Assembly (NCBI GenBank): GCA_012861695.1
Contig: JAAOOA010000006.1
Span: 26,917,811-26,981,810 of the forward strand
DNA from: Trematomus loennbergii
Taxonomy: Eukaryota; Chordata; Actinopteri; Perciformes; Nototheniidae
Reading direction: 5' to 3'
DNA length: 64,000 nt
Shown here: positions 37,217-47,168 of the stretch, piece after piece
How the letters are laid out: each line of letters begins with the position of its first letter
How positions within the stretch are numbered: position 1 is the first letter of the stretch
Program-made: the position numbers and the translations under genes
Notes under the pieces: generated by a model
The model's database searches: none
What the model was told of the DNA's origin: nothing
The model's input: the letters and a program-made list of their open reading frames with translations, nothing else

Positions 37217-37639
37217 TTAAGACAGGCATCCTCAAAGTCCGGACTCCGGTCCGGATCCGGACCGAACCACAACTGTCTCTGGACTCTGAGCAAATTATAC
37301 TTTTCATAGTATTATCTGTATTATCTGTGTTATCTGCGAGACATCGCCACAACGCAACGAGTCAAAATTCTCCGCTATGTCCACTGCAAACAGCGCTCTG
37401 CATGTACTGTTCCACTGTCTGTGTGTGTCTGTCAACGCTTTGGTCCAATCACATTCAGCATCCCGTCAGCGTTTCCCCCCCCCACCAACAGTCTGCGAAT
37501 CAGAGGCACAGTAGGGCGGGTCTTCACGGAAAGCGGGTGGGAAATATGCGTGTGTGTTTAAAAAAAGACGAGCGAGAGTTAACAGCTCATCTAGTTGCAT
37601 CTGTACTGTAGCTAGTAGCCTAGTTTCACCTACCGGGGT

Positions 37640-38160
37640 GGCATGGGGTGGCAACTACCACCCTAAAAATAGGCCTTGCCACCCCAGCTGCCACCCCAGT
37701 TGGCAGCTTTGTTTTGAAAGAAAAGTTGTGGCTCATCGGGCATTTATGAGAGAAAGTCTCTAATGTCCAAATGCAAGTGAATGCAGCACAAGATGCACGT
37801 CTTGTAACCCCTCCCCCGGCCCTGGCGCGAGCGTGGAAATATGATTGGCGATTTCATTTGAACGGTACGGCGCAAAACGAGAAGCATTCGGACCCAAGTA
37901 CTGAAGGAATGAGGTAATTGCGGTCTACAATGACAGAGAAGAGACTGTCAAGTTTGGCTGTACTCAGCATTGAATCAAAACGCACTAAAGCTGTTGATCT
38001 TAATAAGTTTGTGAGGCGTTTTGCTGAACAACATGGTAATTGCCACATTCAGCTGTAATAGACATGTCAACTTGATGCTGCTCACGGATGAGCATACAAA
38101 ACTGTTAAGATGATGACCTTACGTGTGTAAATATATTGTTTTCTTTGTGGGGTCTGCCCC
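37640..38160 (+). pseudogene. Fragment of a second hAT element, transposase C-terminus
   Basis: Near 37637 the string ggggtggcatggggtggca and its ccaccccagctgccacccca relatives are typical of the 5' region of a hAT family. At 37930-38058 a frame reads LSSLAVLSIESKRTKAVDL then NKFVRRFAEQ, the C-terminal dimerisation end of ZMYM1/TTF-zinc-finger-like hAT transposases. Only this last exon remains. Confidence 0.6.
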
Positions 38161-38284
38161 AAAAACAGTTTTAAGTCCTGAGAAAGTCAAATAAGACGGT
38201 GTGTAAAACTACACTGCCCAGCCAACAGAAAGTAACCACTTTGATTGAACTAGGCCAGTAGGTAAGGGCTCTCCACTGGATAAT

Positions 38285-38668
38285 AACTGAAGTATAAAAG
38301 AATGCATGACTGAAGTGATGGAGACCATGTTTGAAGGCAAACAAAAAGAGGAAATAACAGGTCAAATCAAGCAAATCCCCCTCTCAGATTCCACAGCAAC
38401 CAGAAGAACATAAATACTGGCTGGTGATTTGATTAATCAGCTTTGTGATGGAATACAAAATACACAGTGCATTTCCTTAGCTGTGGATGAGTCCACTGAC
38501 ACCACTGACAATGCTCAGTTGCTGGTGTTTGTGAGTTTTTATGATGAGGCAAAGGGGGAGTTTGTTGAAGATGTGTTGGGCCTGACGAACCTCAGTGGAC
38601 ACACAAGGGGGCAAGACATTTATAAAGCAATAATGGGAATGCTGAATGAAAGAGGGTGCAGCTGCCTT
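38285..38668 (+). pseudogene. hAT transposase fragment (GTF2IRD2/ZBED-like)
   Basis: Translation gives EGKQKEEITGQIKQIPLSDS, then an in-frame stop, then CISLAVDESTDTTDNAQLLV and GHTRGQDIYKAIMGMLNERG. LAVDESTD is the first catalytic-Asp region of hAT transposases. The frame breaks at about 38405 and the rest of the catalytic domain is missing. It is not functional. Confidence 0.85.
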
Positions 38669-39060
38669 TATTCATAACTGTGCAGCTCTTACACTGCGAC
38701 TCTGAGGGATCAAGCACAGACACAATAATAATGAAAACTGCTGCATACAGATTATTTTTGTTTTTGCAACCTCATGTTAAGAATCTTGTTGCAATTGTTT
38801 AAAAGTTTGAATGACCGTAATAAACGGACCTTTGTTTATTGACATTTTTTTTTTGGACCTTTAAGATTTGTATTTGAGTACCCCTGGGTTAAGATATTCA
38901 TTGCTATCGGGATGTTAAGAGCATTCCATAGAATATAACAAAAAGTGTATCTCGAGCCGGTTTCTCAAACTTACCTACCCCACCTTTAAATACATAATCT
39001 TCCCAAATTAAGGTCCCATGGAGGTCCACCGGAAAGGGAGGGACTTCGCCTCTCTATAAG

Positions 39061-39484
39061 GTTGGAGAAGTAGTTATTTAATTTAATCTGGCTTCGTATG
39101 ATTAAAAGCAACACGATCATCGACCCAACGCAGTCCCCCATTGTTGTTGTTGTGAGCGCCGTTGGGGAGAAAATCAGCGACGTAAACGGTGATGTCATGA
39201 CGCAGCAGCGGCAGCACCAGTCGGGCTCTGGGCGGTGTGAACAAAACGGGAGCTGAAAATAAAAAACCGGTTCCAGAAGAGCGCAAGCACGGAGCTAGAA
39301 CGGGAGCTGCGTTGGTGGAAAGGGGCAACAGTCACAGACTATGCACACAGTCATCCGGTTCGACCTGACTATGGCTGTGACTGTTGCCCCTTTCACACGA
39401 AGCTAGAACGGGAGCTGCGTTGGTGTGAAAGGGGCAACTGTGACTGTGTGACTGACCCGAGTTTGCGCCTCGTCGTTCTGATAG
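39061..39484 (-). mobile_element. Dispersed element, interrupted copy, first piece
   Basis: From 39362 it is the reverse of 32866-33012. It ends exactly at GATAG (39480-39484), the target of the chromovirus. The words gctagaacgggagctgcgtt and gtgtgaaaggggcaac are repeated and inverted here, making a cluster of potential hairpins (39300-39450). Confidence 0.8.
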
Positions 39485-40121
39485 TGTGAGGATCTGCAGT
39501 ACTTCTCCTTCTTTTCCACTTCTATGTTTGTTTGTCTTCCTGGCTGGGCGTGGCTGACCTACATTCTGATTCCCGCCAACTCATCTCCACTGCTGTTGTT
39601 CATCTCACTGATTGCCACTACTCACCTGCACCTGCTTAAAACCCTGGTTCCCATCCTCAGACTTCGCCAGTTCTTCGTTTATTCTTCAGTGGTAAACTAT
39701 CGTCCAGGCCTACTAGCAGTATTCTAGTAAACCTTTTGATACTCCTAGTGAAAGGTTATTCCTTTCTAACCCTGCATCTTTATTCTTCCAGATCTACACA
39801 CACCTGCCGCTCTGCTTGCCACGTCCAGCCTCCGACTCCTCGTCTGAGTTCCCTCCGTGCCTCCACGCACACCAGCTCATCCTGTCTACATTCGCCAGCT
39901 CTGGATCTCCGGCTCTCCACGCCGGTGCTCCCTCCGTGCATCTCCGCACCTCCGTCTCCCCCTGAGCTATCCAGCTCCACGTCTGTCTTCTCTGAGCTCC
40001 TCTCTACACCTTGCCTGTGCCGTGGTCAAATAAAGACTATTGTTTGACACTTCACCACTGTCTCCGTCTAGTGTTTGCGTAGCGGGTTCTCATCTCCAGT
40101 CACTTCTCGGGAAGCGTAACA
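39485..40121 (+). repeat. 5' LTR of the chromovirus
   Basis: 637 bp, TGTGAGGATC ... GCGTAACA. A polyadenylation signal aataaa lies at 40028-40033 and a ttaaaa box near 39636. It has one fewer ~81-bp subrepeat than the 3' LTR, and a one-base indel near 39505. Confidence 0.95.
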
Positions 40122-40137
40122 GAAGAACTGGCCAACA

Positions 40138-41145
40138 ATGAACCCCGCAGGCACTGGAGCGGATCCCGCCACAGTCCATCATGCCCTGTCTAGTCAGGGT
40201 TCCCTTCTGGGTCAACACGACCAGCTCATTCGGGCGTTAGTCGAGAGCAATCAATCCATGGCTCATCATGTCTCTGAGTTAGCTTGCCAGATCTCAGCTC
40301 TAACTACCTCGGCTGCAGTTTCTCTTGCCACTCCCAATCCAGCTTTTTCTCCTACTCCACGCCAGGATTTCCCCATCACCGACCCTGAGCCATTCCACGG
40401 TGAGGTGGAGAAATGCAGAGGATTTCTTTTCCAATGTAACAAGGTCTTTCGCCAGCGTCCTGTTTCGTTTGCAGCTGATGTTACCCGGATTAATTATGTT
40501 CTGAGTTTGCTCCGTGGCAAGGCTTTAACCTGGGCAGAGGCTTTGAGCTCTTCAGTGGACTATGACAATCTGCGTTTTGAATGCTTCTCTGAGCGTTTTT
40601 CTGCTGTCTTTGATCATCCCAATTATTCTGGCTCCGCCGAGAATCAGCTGCTCGGTTTACAACAGGGAAACCGGAGTGTGGCCGAATATTCCATCGAGTT
40701 TCACACACTCGCTGCAGAGGCTCGATGGGACGAGGCGGCTCTCAAGGCGGTGTTTTTGAGAGGATTAAAGGATCAGCTCCGGGATGAATTAGCTGCACGA
40801 GACGTTCCAGCGGATCTCCAAGATCTGATTTCCTTGGTGTCCCGCCTGGACTGTCGTTTGCGGGAGCGCAGAGCTGAGCGGACACAGCGGAATCCACCTG
40901 TCTCACACAGTAAGCCCAGTTTTTCCACCTACCCTGTTCCCTCTGTGTTTAAGTCTCCCTCCGTTTTCTCGCCGCCCAGCGGGCGCACCTCTTCTCACGA
41001 GGAGGCTATGCAACTGGGTCGCGCTAGACTATCTCCGGAGGAGCGTCAACGTCGGGCGTGTGCTGGCCAATGCATGTATTGTGGCAACGCTGGGCATGTC
41101 ATTGCCAACTGTCCTGTACGCCCAAACGTGGGAGCTCGTCAGTGA
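40138..41145 (+). CDS. gag: Gag polyprotein of the chromovirus
   Basis: Structural protein that packages element RNA into particles in the cytoplasm. The 335-residue product starts at the first ATG after the 5' LTR ([20 protein letters not shown]). A predicted coiled N-terminus is followed by a retrotransposon Gag capsid region ([40 protein letters not shown]). A basic Ser/Pro-rich linker leads to one CCHC zinc knuckle, C312-x2-C315-x4-H320-x4-C325, that binds RNA. The frame is intact. Its 3' end overlaps pol by 88 bases, and its stop codon sits in the loop of a predicted frameshift hairpin. Confidence 0.93.
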   Translation: MNPAGTGADPATVHHALSSQGSLLGQHDQLIRALVESNQSMAHHVSELACQISALTTSAAVSLATPNPAFSPTPRQDFPITDPEPFHGEVEKCRGFLFQCNKVFRQRPVSFAADVTRINYVLSLLRGKALTWAEALSSSVDYDNLRFECFSERFSAVFDHPNYSGSAENQLLGLQQGNRSVAEYSIEFHTLAAEARWDEAALKAVFLRGLKDQLRDELAARDVPADLQDLISLVSRLDCRLRERRAERTQRNPPVSHSKPSFSTYPVPSVFKSPSVFSPPSGRTSSHEEAMQLGRARLSPEERQRRACAGQCMYCGNAGHVIANCPVRPNVGARQ

Positions 41146-44100
41146 GATTGGGGGTCCTGACGAGTCCACAGCCATCTTCTCTACCTCCTTCTTTGTGCCG
41201 TTTTCTAATACCCGCCAAGATTTGTGTTAATACTATGACTTTGCCTATCCAAGCTCTCATTGATTCTGGTGCTGAGGATAGTTTTTTGGACCGTGAGCTA
41301 GCTGAACAGCTGGGACTCTGCCTGGAGCCGTTAGATGAACCTCTAACAGCCTATGCACTTAATGGACAAATAATCTCCTCTGTAACAGCACAGTCAGCCC
41401 CTTTGACATTGATCACCTCCGGCAACCACAGAGAGCTCATCCAGTTAAAGGTAATCTCTGCACCTTCCACACCTCTGGTATTGGGTTATCCGTGGCTTCG
41501 CACCCACAACCCACACATTGATTGGGTCAAGGGAAAGATCATTGAATGGGATCAGCACTGTCTCGCTAACTGTCTGTTATCTGCCGTACCTCCTGTCTCT
41601 GTCTCCCCAAACTCTGCTGCTTCTGTAGACTTAACTGGAGTTCCTGCGACCTACCACGACCTGAGATTGGTCTTCAGCAAGGAGAGGGCTCTCTCTCTTC
41701 CTCCTCATCGGCCCTACGACTGCTCTATAGATCTGTTTCCTGGGGCTCCTCTACCCACCAGCCGCCTCTACAACCTGTCCCGTCCTGAGAAGGAGGCTAT
41801 GGAGCTATATATCACGGACTCAGTGGCTGCTGGGATTATTCGTTCTTCCTCCTCTCCCGTGGGTGCCGGTTTCTTCTTCGTTGGCAAAAAGGATAAGTCA
41901 CTGCGACCTTGCATTGACTTTCGTGGGTTAAACAACATTACTGTTAAGAACAAGTACCCATTACCCCTTCTCACCTCTGCTTTTGAACCTCTCCATGAGG
42001 CAACCCTGTTCACCAAGCTTGACCTTAGGAACGCCTATCATCTGGTCCGTATCCGTCAAGGGGATGAATGGAAGACGGCTTTCAACACTCCCTTAGGTCA
42101 TTTTGAATACCTAGTCATGCCCTTTGGACTCACTAACGCTCCAGCAGTATTTCAGGCTCTGGTCAACGATGTTCTGCGTGATTTCCTTAACCGCTTTGTC
42201 TTTGTATACATAGACGACATCCTGATTTTCTCCAAAGACCAGGAGGAACACGAGAACCATGTCCGCCTGGTGCTTCAGAGACTGCTGGAGAACAAGCTCT
42301 ATGTCAAGGCTGAGAAGTGTGAGTTCCACCAGAACCGGATCAGCTTCCTGGGCTATATCATTAGTCAGGGCAGAGTGGAGGCAGATTCTGGAAAGATCGA
42401 GGCTGTGGTCGAGTGGCCAGCCCCTACTACGAGGAGGGAGCTTCAGAGGTTTCTGGGCTTCGCCAACTTTTACCGCCGCTTCATCAGGAACTTCAGTAAG
42501 GTTGCTGCACCTCTCTCAAGACTCACCTCTGTCAACATTAAGTTCTTCTGGACCCCAGAGGCTAATGAGGCTTTTCTCAAACTCAAGTCCCTGTTCACCT
42601 CTGCTCCCATCCTCATCCAGCCAGACTCTGAGAAGCAGTTTATTGTGGAGGTTGATGCGTCAGACACTGGGGTGGGAGCTGTCTTGTCACAAACTGCTGG
42701 TTCTAATAACATCCTTCATCCTTGTGCTTTCTTTTCACGCCGCCTCTCTCCTGCTGAGCGCAATTATGACGTTGGAAACAGGGAGCTTCTGGGAGTAAAG
42801 TTGGCGTTAGAGGAGTGGAGACACTGGCTCGAGGGCAGCAAGCAGTCATTCCTGGTCTGGACAGACCACAAGAACCTCGCCTACATCCAGTCAGCGAGAC
42901 GGCTGAACTCTCGACAGGCCAGATGGGCTCTCTTCTTCAGTCGCTTCAATTTTAGTCTCACATACCGTCCAGGTTCCCGGAATGTTAAGCCCGATGCTCT
43001 ATCTAGACTGTACTCTTCTGACTCTCCCGAGCCCTCTGCTGGTTCAATCCTGCCCAAGAGTTGTGTTGTAGGCGCCCTCTCTTGGGAGATTAATAACACC
43101 ATCCAGGAGGCTTTGAGAGAGCAACCAGATCCTGGTAACGGTCCTCCGAACCGTCAGTTCGTTCCCGATGCTGCTCGCTCCAAGGTTCTACAGTGGGTCC
43201 ACAGTTCCCGGTTCTCCATCCATCCCGGAGTAAACCGCACACGCTCTCTTCTTAAGAGACACTTCTGGTGGCCAACTGTCAACAAGGACACTCAGGAGTT
43301 TGTTTCTTCCTGCCCCACGTGTGCTAGGAGTAAGTCCTCCCACCAAACACCTGCAGGATTGCTTCAGCCTCTACCCATCCCTAGTCGTCCCTGGTCACAT
43401 ATCGCCTTGGACTTTGTTACCGGTCTGCCTCCCTCCCAGGGTAACACCACAATTCTCACCATTGTTGATAGATTCTCTAAGTCTGCCCACTTTGTAGCTC
43501 TTCCTAAGCTCCCTTCAGCCTTGGAGACCTCCCAACTCCTCTCTGTACACGTTTTCCGGCTACATGGAATCCCTTCTGACATAGTTTCTGACCGCGGTCC
43601 TCAATTCACCTCTCGAGTGTGGAAGGAGTTCTGTCAATCCCTGGGAGCTTCTGTCAGTTTAACATCCGGATATCATCCCCAGTCAAACGGTCAGACTGAG
43701 CGAACCAACCAGGACCTGGAGTCAGCCCTCCGCTGCATCGTTGACCGTAACCCCTCTACCTGGAGCTCCCATCTTCCCTGGGTTGAGTACTCGCATAATT
43801 CCCTAACGTGTTCTGCTACTGGTCTCTCCCCGTTTGAGGCTTCTTTGGGGTACCAGCCGCCCCTGTTCCCTGAAGAGGAGAGAGAACTAGCAGTTCCCTC
43901 GGTCCAGCAGCATGTTCGTCGTTGTCAAAAGATCTGGAGAGACACTCGCTCTGCTCTCCTCCTGACTTCAGCTCGGAACCAACAGTCGGCCAACCGCCAC
44001 AGACAAGCTGCTCCTCCTTACGTCCCAGGTCAGTCTGTCTGGTTATCTTCCAGGAACATTCCTCTCCTCACAGAATCGAAGAAGTTGTCTCCACGCTTCA

Positions 44101-44486
44101 TTGGTCCCTTCTCCATTCAAAGGATTATTAACCCCTCTGCAGTCCGGCTGAAGCTTCCCAGAACATTGAGAGTCCATCCTACTTTTCATGTCTCCCAGAT
44201 TAAGCCTGTTCACACCAGTGACTTGAGCCCTCCGGCCGTTCCCCCTCCTCCCCCCCGAGTCATTGATGACCATCCTGCCTACACAGTGCACCGTCTCATG
44301 GACGTCAGGCGCCGGGGCAGGGGCTTACAGTATTTGGTGGACTGGGAGGGTTACGGTCTCGAGGAGCGATGCTGGGTCCCTCGCTCCCGAGTCCTGGACC
44401 CTGTAATGATAAGGGCCTTTCACAGGGCTCATCCAGACAAGCCTGGTGGTCGCCAGGAGGCTCCCGTTGAGGGGGGGGTACTGTGA
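41058..44486 (+). CDS. pol: Pol polyprotein: protease, RT, RNase H, integrase, chromodomain
   Basis: Open for 1,142 codons, in the -1 frame relative to gag. Real translation probably enters by frameshifting near 41127 rather than at the first ATG. Visible in order (numbered from that ATG): aspartic protease DSGA at 69-72; reverse transcriptase with [16 protein letters not shown] and catalytic YIDD at 384-387; RNase H starting at [14 protein letters not shown] with Asp533; integrase HHCC zinc site (His722 ... Cys752, Cys755); catalytic triad D785, D845, E881 with 35 residues between the last two. A GPF motif ([10 protein letters not shown]) and a C-terminal chromodomain from about 1075 to 1128 ([19 protein letters not shown]) follow. 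The chromodomain usually directs integration to modified chromatin. The stop codon lies inside the 3' LTR. All key residues are present. Confidence 0.93.
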   Translation: MCWPMHVLWQRWACHCQLSCTPKRGSSSVRLGVLTSPQPSSLPPSLCRFLIPAKICVNTMTLPIQALIDSGAEDSFLDRELAEQLGLCLEPLDEPLTAYALNGQIISSVTAQSAPLTLITSGNHRELIQLKVISAPSTPLVLGYPWLRTHNPHIDWVKGKIIEWDQHCLANCLLSAVPPVSVSPNSAASVDLTGVPATYHDLRLVFSKERALSLPPHRPYDCSIDLFPGAPLPTSRLYNLSRPEKEAMELYITDSVAAGIIRSSSSPVGAGFFFVGKKDKSLRPCIDFRGLNNITVKNKYPLPLLTSAFEPLHEATLFTKLDLRNAYHLVRIRQGDEWKTAFNTPLGHFEYLVMPFGLTNAPAVFQALVNDVLRDFLNRFVFVYIDDILIFSKDQEEHENHVRLVLQRLLENKLYVKAEKCEFHQNRISFLGYIISQGRVEADSGKIEAVVEWPAPTTRRELQRFLGFANFYRRFIRNFSKVAAPLSRLTSVNIKFFWTPEANEAFLKLKSLFTSAPILIQPDSEKQFIVEVDASDTGVGAVLSQTAGSNNILHPCAFFSRRLSPAERNYDVGNRELLGVKLALEEWRHWLEGSKQSFLVWTDHKNLAYIQSARRLNSRQARWALFFSRFNFSLTYRPGSRNVKPDALSRLYSSDSPEPSAGSILPKSCVVGALSWEINNTIQEALREQPDPGNGPPNRQFVPDAARSKVLQWVHSSRFSIHPGVNRTRSLLKRHFWWPTVNKDTQEFVSSCPTCARSKSSHQTPAGLLQPLPIPSRPWSHIALDFVTGLPPSQGNTTILTIVDRFSKSAHFVALPKLPSALETSQLLSVHVFRLHGIPSDIVSDRGPQFTSRVWKEFCQSLGASVSLTSGYHPQSNGQTERTNQDLESALRCIVDRNPSTWSSHLPWVEYSHNSLTCSATGLSPFEASLGYQPPLFPEEERELAVPSVQQHVRRCQKIWRDTRSALLLTSARNQQSANRHRQAAPPYVPGQSVWLSSRNIPLLTESKKLSPRFIGPFSIQRIINPSAVRLKLPRTLRVHPTFHVSQIKPVHTSDLSPPAVPPPPPRVIDDHPAYTVHRLMDVRRRGRGLQYLVDWEGYGLEERCWVPRSRVLDPVMIRAFHRAHPDKPGGRQEAPVEGGVL
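41121..41164 (+). promoter_or_regulatory. Predicted -1 ribosomal frameshift signal between gag and pol
   Basis: The heptamer CCCAAAC (41121-41127) fits X_XXY_YYZ exactly in the gag frame (C_CCA_AAC). After a 7-base spacer, ctcgtcag (41135-41142) pairs perfectly with ctgacgag (41157-41164) around a 14-base loop, and the gag stop TGA (41143-41145) opens that loop. Slippage by one base leads directly into the open pol frame. Function is inferred from sequence only. Confidence 0.8.
44469..44481 (+). other. Polypurine tract
   Basis: gaggggggggta immediately before the 3' LTR is the expected primer site for plus-strand DNA synthesis. The matching primer-binding region begins at 40122 (gaagaactggccaac); I could not assign its tRNA. 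Confidence 0.75.
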
Positions 44487-45198
44487 GGATCTGCAGTACT
44501 TCCTCCTTCTTTTCCACTTCTATGTTTGTTTGTCTTCCTGGCTGGGCGTGGCTGACCTACATTCTGATTCCCGCCAACTCATCTCCACTGCTGTTGTTCA
44601 TCTCACTGATTGCCACTACTCACCTGCACCTGCTTAAAACCCTGGTTCCCATCCTCAGACTTCGCCAGTTCTTCGTTTATTCTTCAGTGGTAAACTATCG
44701 TCCAGGCCTACTAGCAGTATTCTAGTAAACCTTTTGATACTCCTAGTGAAAGGTTATTCCTTTCTAACCCTGCATCTTTATTCTTCCAGATCTACACACA
44801 CCTGCCGCTCTGCTTGCCACGTCCAGCCTCCGACTCCTCGTCTGAGTTCCCTCCGTGCTTCCACGCACACCAGCTCATCCAGACTACATTCGCCAGCTCT
44901 GGATTCCCGGCTCTCCTCGTCGGTGTTTCCTCCGTGCCTCCACGCACACCAGCTCATCCTGTCTACATTCGCCAGCTCTGGATCTCCGGCTCTCCACGCC
45001 GGTGCTCCCTCCGTGCATCTCCGCACCTCCGTCTCCCCCTGAGCTATCCAGCTCCACGTCTGTCTTCTCTGAGCTCCTCTCTACACCTTGCCTGTGCCGT
45101 GGTCAAATAAAGACTATTGTTTGACACTTCACCACTGTCTCCGTCTAGTGTTTGCGTAGCGGGTTCTCATCTCCAGTCACTTCTCGGGAAGCGTAACA
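44482..45198 (+). repeat. 3' LTR of the chromovirus
   Basis: 717 bp. Same sequence as the 5' LTR except one base and an extra ~81-bp unit (44849-44930 region; cacgcacaccagctcatcc occurs twice here, once in the 5' LTR). Polyadenylation signal at 45106-45111. Confidence 0.95.
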
Positions 45199-45322
45199 GA
45201 TAGCTCCGCCCCTTCGCTCCACCTCCCCAAATCTACCGGTGAAAATTACTTTAGCGACACATACATCACAAGAAGTGTAGCAAAAGTCAAGGCCGCAGAT
45301 TCGTCGATTTATACTGCCACAG
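45199..45322 (-). mobile_element. Dispersed element, interrupted copy, second piece
   Basis: Continues the reverse of 32766-32870 (ctccgccccttcgctcc, gtgtagcaaaagtcaaggcc, cagattcgtcgatttatact), up to the target GCCACAG of the hAT-like MITE. Confidence 0.85.
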
Positions 45323-47072
45323 CAACCCAGTCTCACGGCATTTCGTGTTATAGTCAAGAAATTAATTTAATCTATTGATTTGTGTTCACCAACACGATTT
45401 TCGCATTTTCGTGTCACACAGAACGATTTTAAAAGCAATGTATTTCTATTGGTAGTATGTTTCGTGCCTGCACCACATCTTTTTGTCCGGTCGGGTCTTG
45501 GAATACCAGAAGCTGTGTGGTTCATAAAAACATTTTCTTACTCAATATCTTACCCTAAGCCTAACCCTGTCCCTTTTATTTAAATTGTATAATGTCTGAG
45601 TTTTTTTGCCGTCCGCGAGGAAAAGAAATGGGGCTCAGAGCCTCAGAATACTGAAATCTGTATTTTTGTCATCTTTTTTTCCTTCTAATTTGTTATTATT
45701 TGGTGCAGGCACGAAACATACTACCAATAGAAATACATTGCTTCTAAAATCGTTCTGTGTCAGAATACTGAAAACTGTATTTTTTTTTAACCTGTTTTCC
45801 TTCTAATTTGTTATTATTTACATTGCTTTTAACCTGTTAGACCCCAAGCCTGTTTTTCAGGTCTCAGGCTCGAAAATGACATTTCCAGAACAAATGACCA
45901 TAACTACACTTCTAAAAGGGGAAAATTAATAATCTTTTTGTCAAAATAATGATAAACCTGTGAGTTGGATGCAGAAAAGTCAGAATCAATATAGATGTTT
46001 TTTATTGTAAAGAAAATTCAGATTGAACATAGTAAAAACTGTAAATTATAGTGTCCGTCCAAAACTTCTTTTTTACTTATAGTGAAAACTACCCTTGGAT
46101 GATGGGTTAGTAGACTAAAAGCTTTAGGAATCCAAAGTACAACATATAATAAGTACCCTGTATCAAGATTGATGCAAAACAAGTGACATTTGACCTTTTT
46201 AGAGAGGTTCCATCTCTGGGGCCATTTGGGTGGAAACGGGCGTTTTTGCAGTTTCTCTGGAACCCATTGGTCAATTTTGATGATTGACATCTCTTTTTAA
46301 CCGCTAGAGCCAATGGAATCGAGGGAAAGTTCCACATACACACACAGGTTACCAAATAAGGAGTGAGAGTGACGCGTAGAAAAACCGGAAGCTGCGCTAA
46401 CCTCTGGTGGCTACCATTAGCAGCTAATTTTTCTTCTCCGATTTTTGCATAAAAATGGAATTATGGATTATCAATAATTTTTTCAAAGTGACAGACACAT
46501 TGGATTAACCTTCAGCCGCGTTTTTTCTCGTTTTAATGCCATTGAACTCGAGATTTGATCAGAATAACAGCTAAGGTGAGCATATCTCCGTGTTTTGCTA
46601 CCTAAAGCTACGTTGTGTGTTGTCTGTAGGCCTATTTGCTTCCCCTGTCACGAGTTCTGATCGCTTAGTGATGATCCTTATATTTCTATAATCTGTGGAC
46701 TCTCAGGATGTTATCTAAGCTTGTTTGTGCAGATCCAATAAGTATATCGATCGGTATAGCTAGAGTTCTGTGCTAACGGCCTCGTGGCTAATTCAGAGGC
46801 TCTGCGTTAGCTTTGTGTTTTTTTTGCAAAAATAAATAAAAATGATCAGTTAGCTGCGTTTCTTCCCGTTACATGGATATAAAACATTCATAGTTTATTC
46901 AATATTAAGAAGCCCTCAGACGCTGTTTCCTGCAGATGACGCGTTTTTCCCCCTGGTGGCGGGGGGATGGGGTCTAACAGGTTTTTAAATCGTTCTGTGT
47001 GACACGAAAAAAATTGCGAAATAATTAGATTAATTTCGTGACTATAACACAAAATGCCGTGAGACTGTGTTG
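45323..47072. mobile_element. hAT-like MITE with long TIRs, holding a nested TTAA-MITE
   Basis: The left end caacccagtctcacggcatt and the right end, reverse-complemented (caacacagtctcacggcatt), pair over about 45 bp. It is flanked by GCCACAG (45316-45322 and 47073-47079), 7 bp or 8 with one mismatch. Inside are 54-bp inverted arms at 45422-45475 and 45700-45755 (tttcgtgcctgcacca / tggtgcaggcacgaaa), and a nested TTAA-MITE at 45833-46981. No transposase. Confidence 0.85.
45833..46981 (+). mobile_element. TTAA-MITE, cctgttaagcccc family
   Basis: The ends cctgttagacccc / ggggtctaacagg are inverted repeats. TTAA lies at the left edge (45829-45832) and 3 bases beyond the right edge (46985-46988). 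The uninterrupted host sequence is recognisable from the host MITE's own inverted arm (acgattttaaaagcaatgt at about 45423). Shares its interior with 36043-37216 and 53341-54487. Confidence 0.88.
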
Positions 47073-47168
47073 GCCACAGAGCAGATTCGTGAAGTTCTAA
47101 TGACTGATTTGAGAGGACCAAGGAAATATATTTAATATATTTATTTCTGCAAGTGAACATTTCATCAC
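47073..47168 (-). mobile_element. Dispersed element, interrupted copy, third piece
   Basis: Reverse of about 32650-32766 (agcagattcgtgaagttcta, tctgcaagtgaacatttcat), ending where the next MITE begins. Confidence 0.85.

Larger units (their letters stand above)
37223..38886 (+). mobile_element. hAT element, internally deleted, 8-bp TSD GGTTAAGA
   Basis: TIRs caggcatcctcaaa (left) and, reverse-complemented, caggggtactcaaa (right) are flanked by a perfect 8-bp duplication GGTTAAGA at 37215-37222 and 38887-38894. An 8-bp duplication is the signature of hAT transposition. The interior keeps a fragment of transposase (38285-38668) and hosts part of a second hAT element (about 37640-38160). Confidence 0.9.
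34844..38986 (+). mobile_element. TTAA-MITE (aggtggggtaggtaa family) split by three later insertions
   Basis: The pieces 34844-35021, 35944-36038 and 38895-38986 together equal the intact 380-bp copy at 21405-21784. The gaps are a solo LTR (35022-35939), a TTAA-MITE (36043-37216) and a hAT element (37223-38886). The outer target TTAA is at 34840-34843 and 38987-38990. Confidence 0.9.
39485..45198 (+). mobile_element. Ty3/Gypsy chromovirus, apparently complete
   Basis: 5,714 bp with 5' LTR, gag, pol and 3' LTR, flanked by a 5-bp duplication GATAG (39480-39484 and 45199-45203). Both open reading frames are uninterrupted and the LTRs are almost identical apart from one repeat-unit difference, so the insertion is young. 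No env is present. A C-terminal chromodomain places it among vertebrate chromoviruses. It inserted into a dispersed element whose empty form is at 32440-33050. Confidence 0.95.

Noticed and set aside
42259..42798. Second 179-codon frame within pol
   Set aside because: Overlaps the RT/RNase H coding region in another frame with no recognisable domain.
41768..44517. Minus-strand and out-of-frame ORFs over the chromovirus
   Set aside because: They are shadows of pol; codon-level domain matches exist only in the plus-strand pol frame.
45143..45210. env or accessory gene downstream of pol
   Set aside because: Pol ends inside the 3' LTR, so there is no room for another internal gene.
46018..46290. 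90-codon frame resembling frames in the 53341 copy
   Set aside because: The similarity is at DNA level across a MITE family; frames shift and stop between copies, so protein conservation is not supported.
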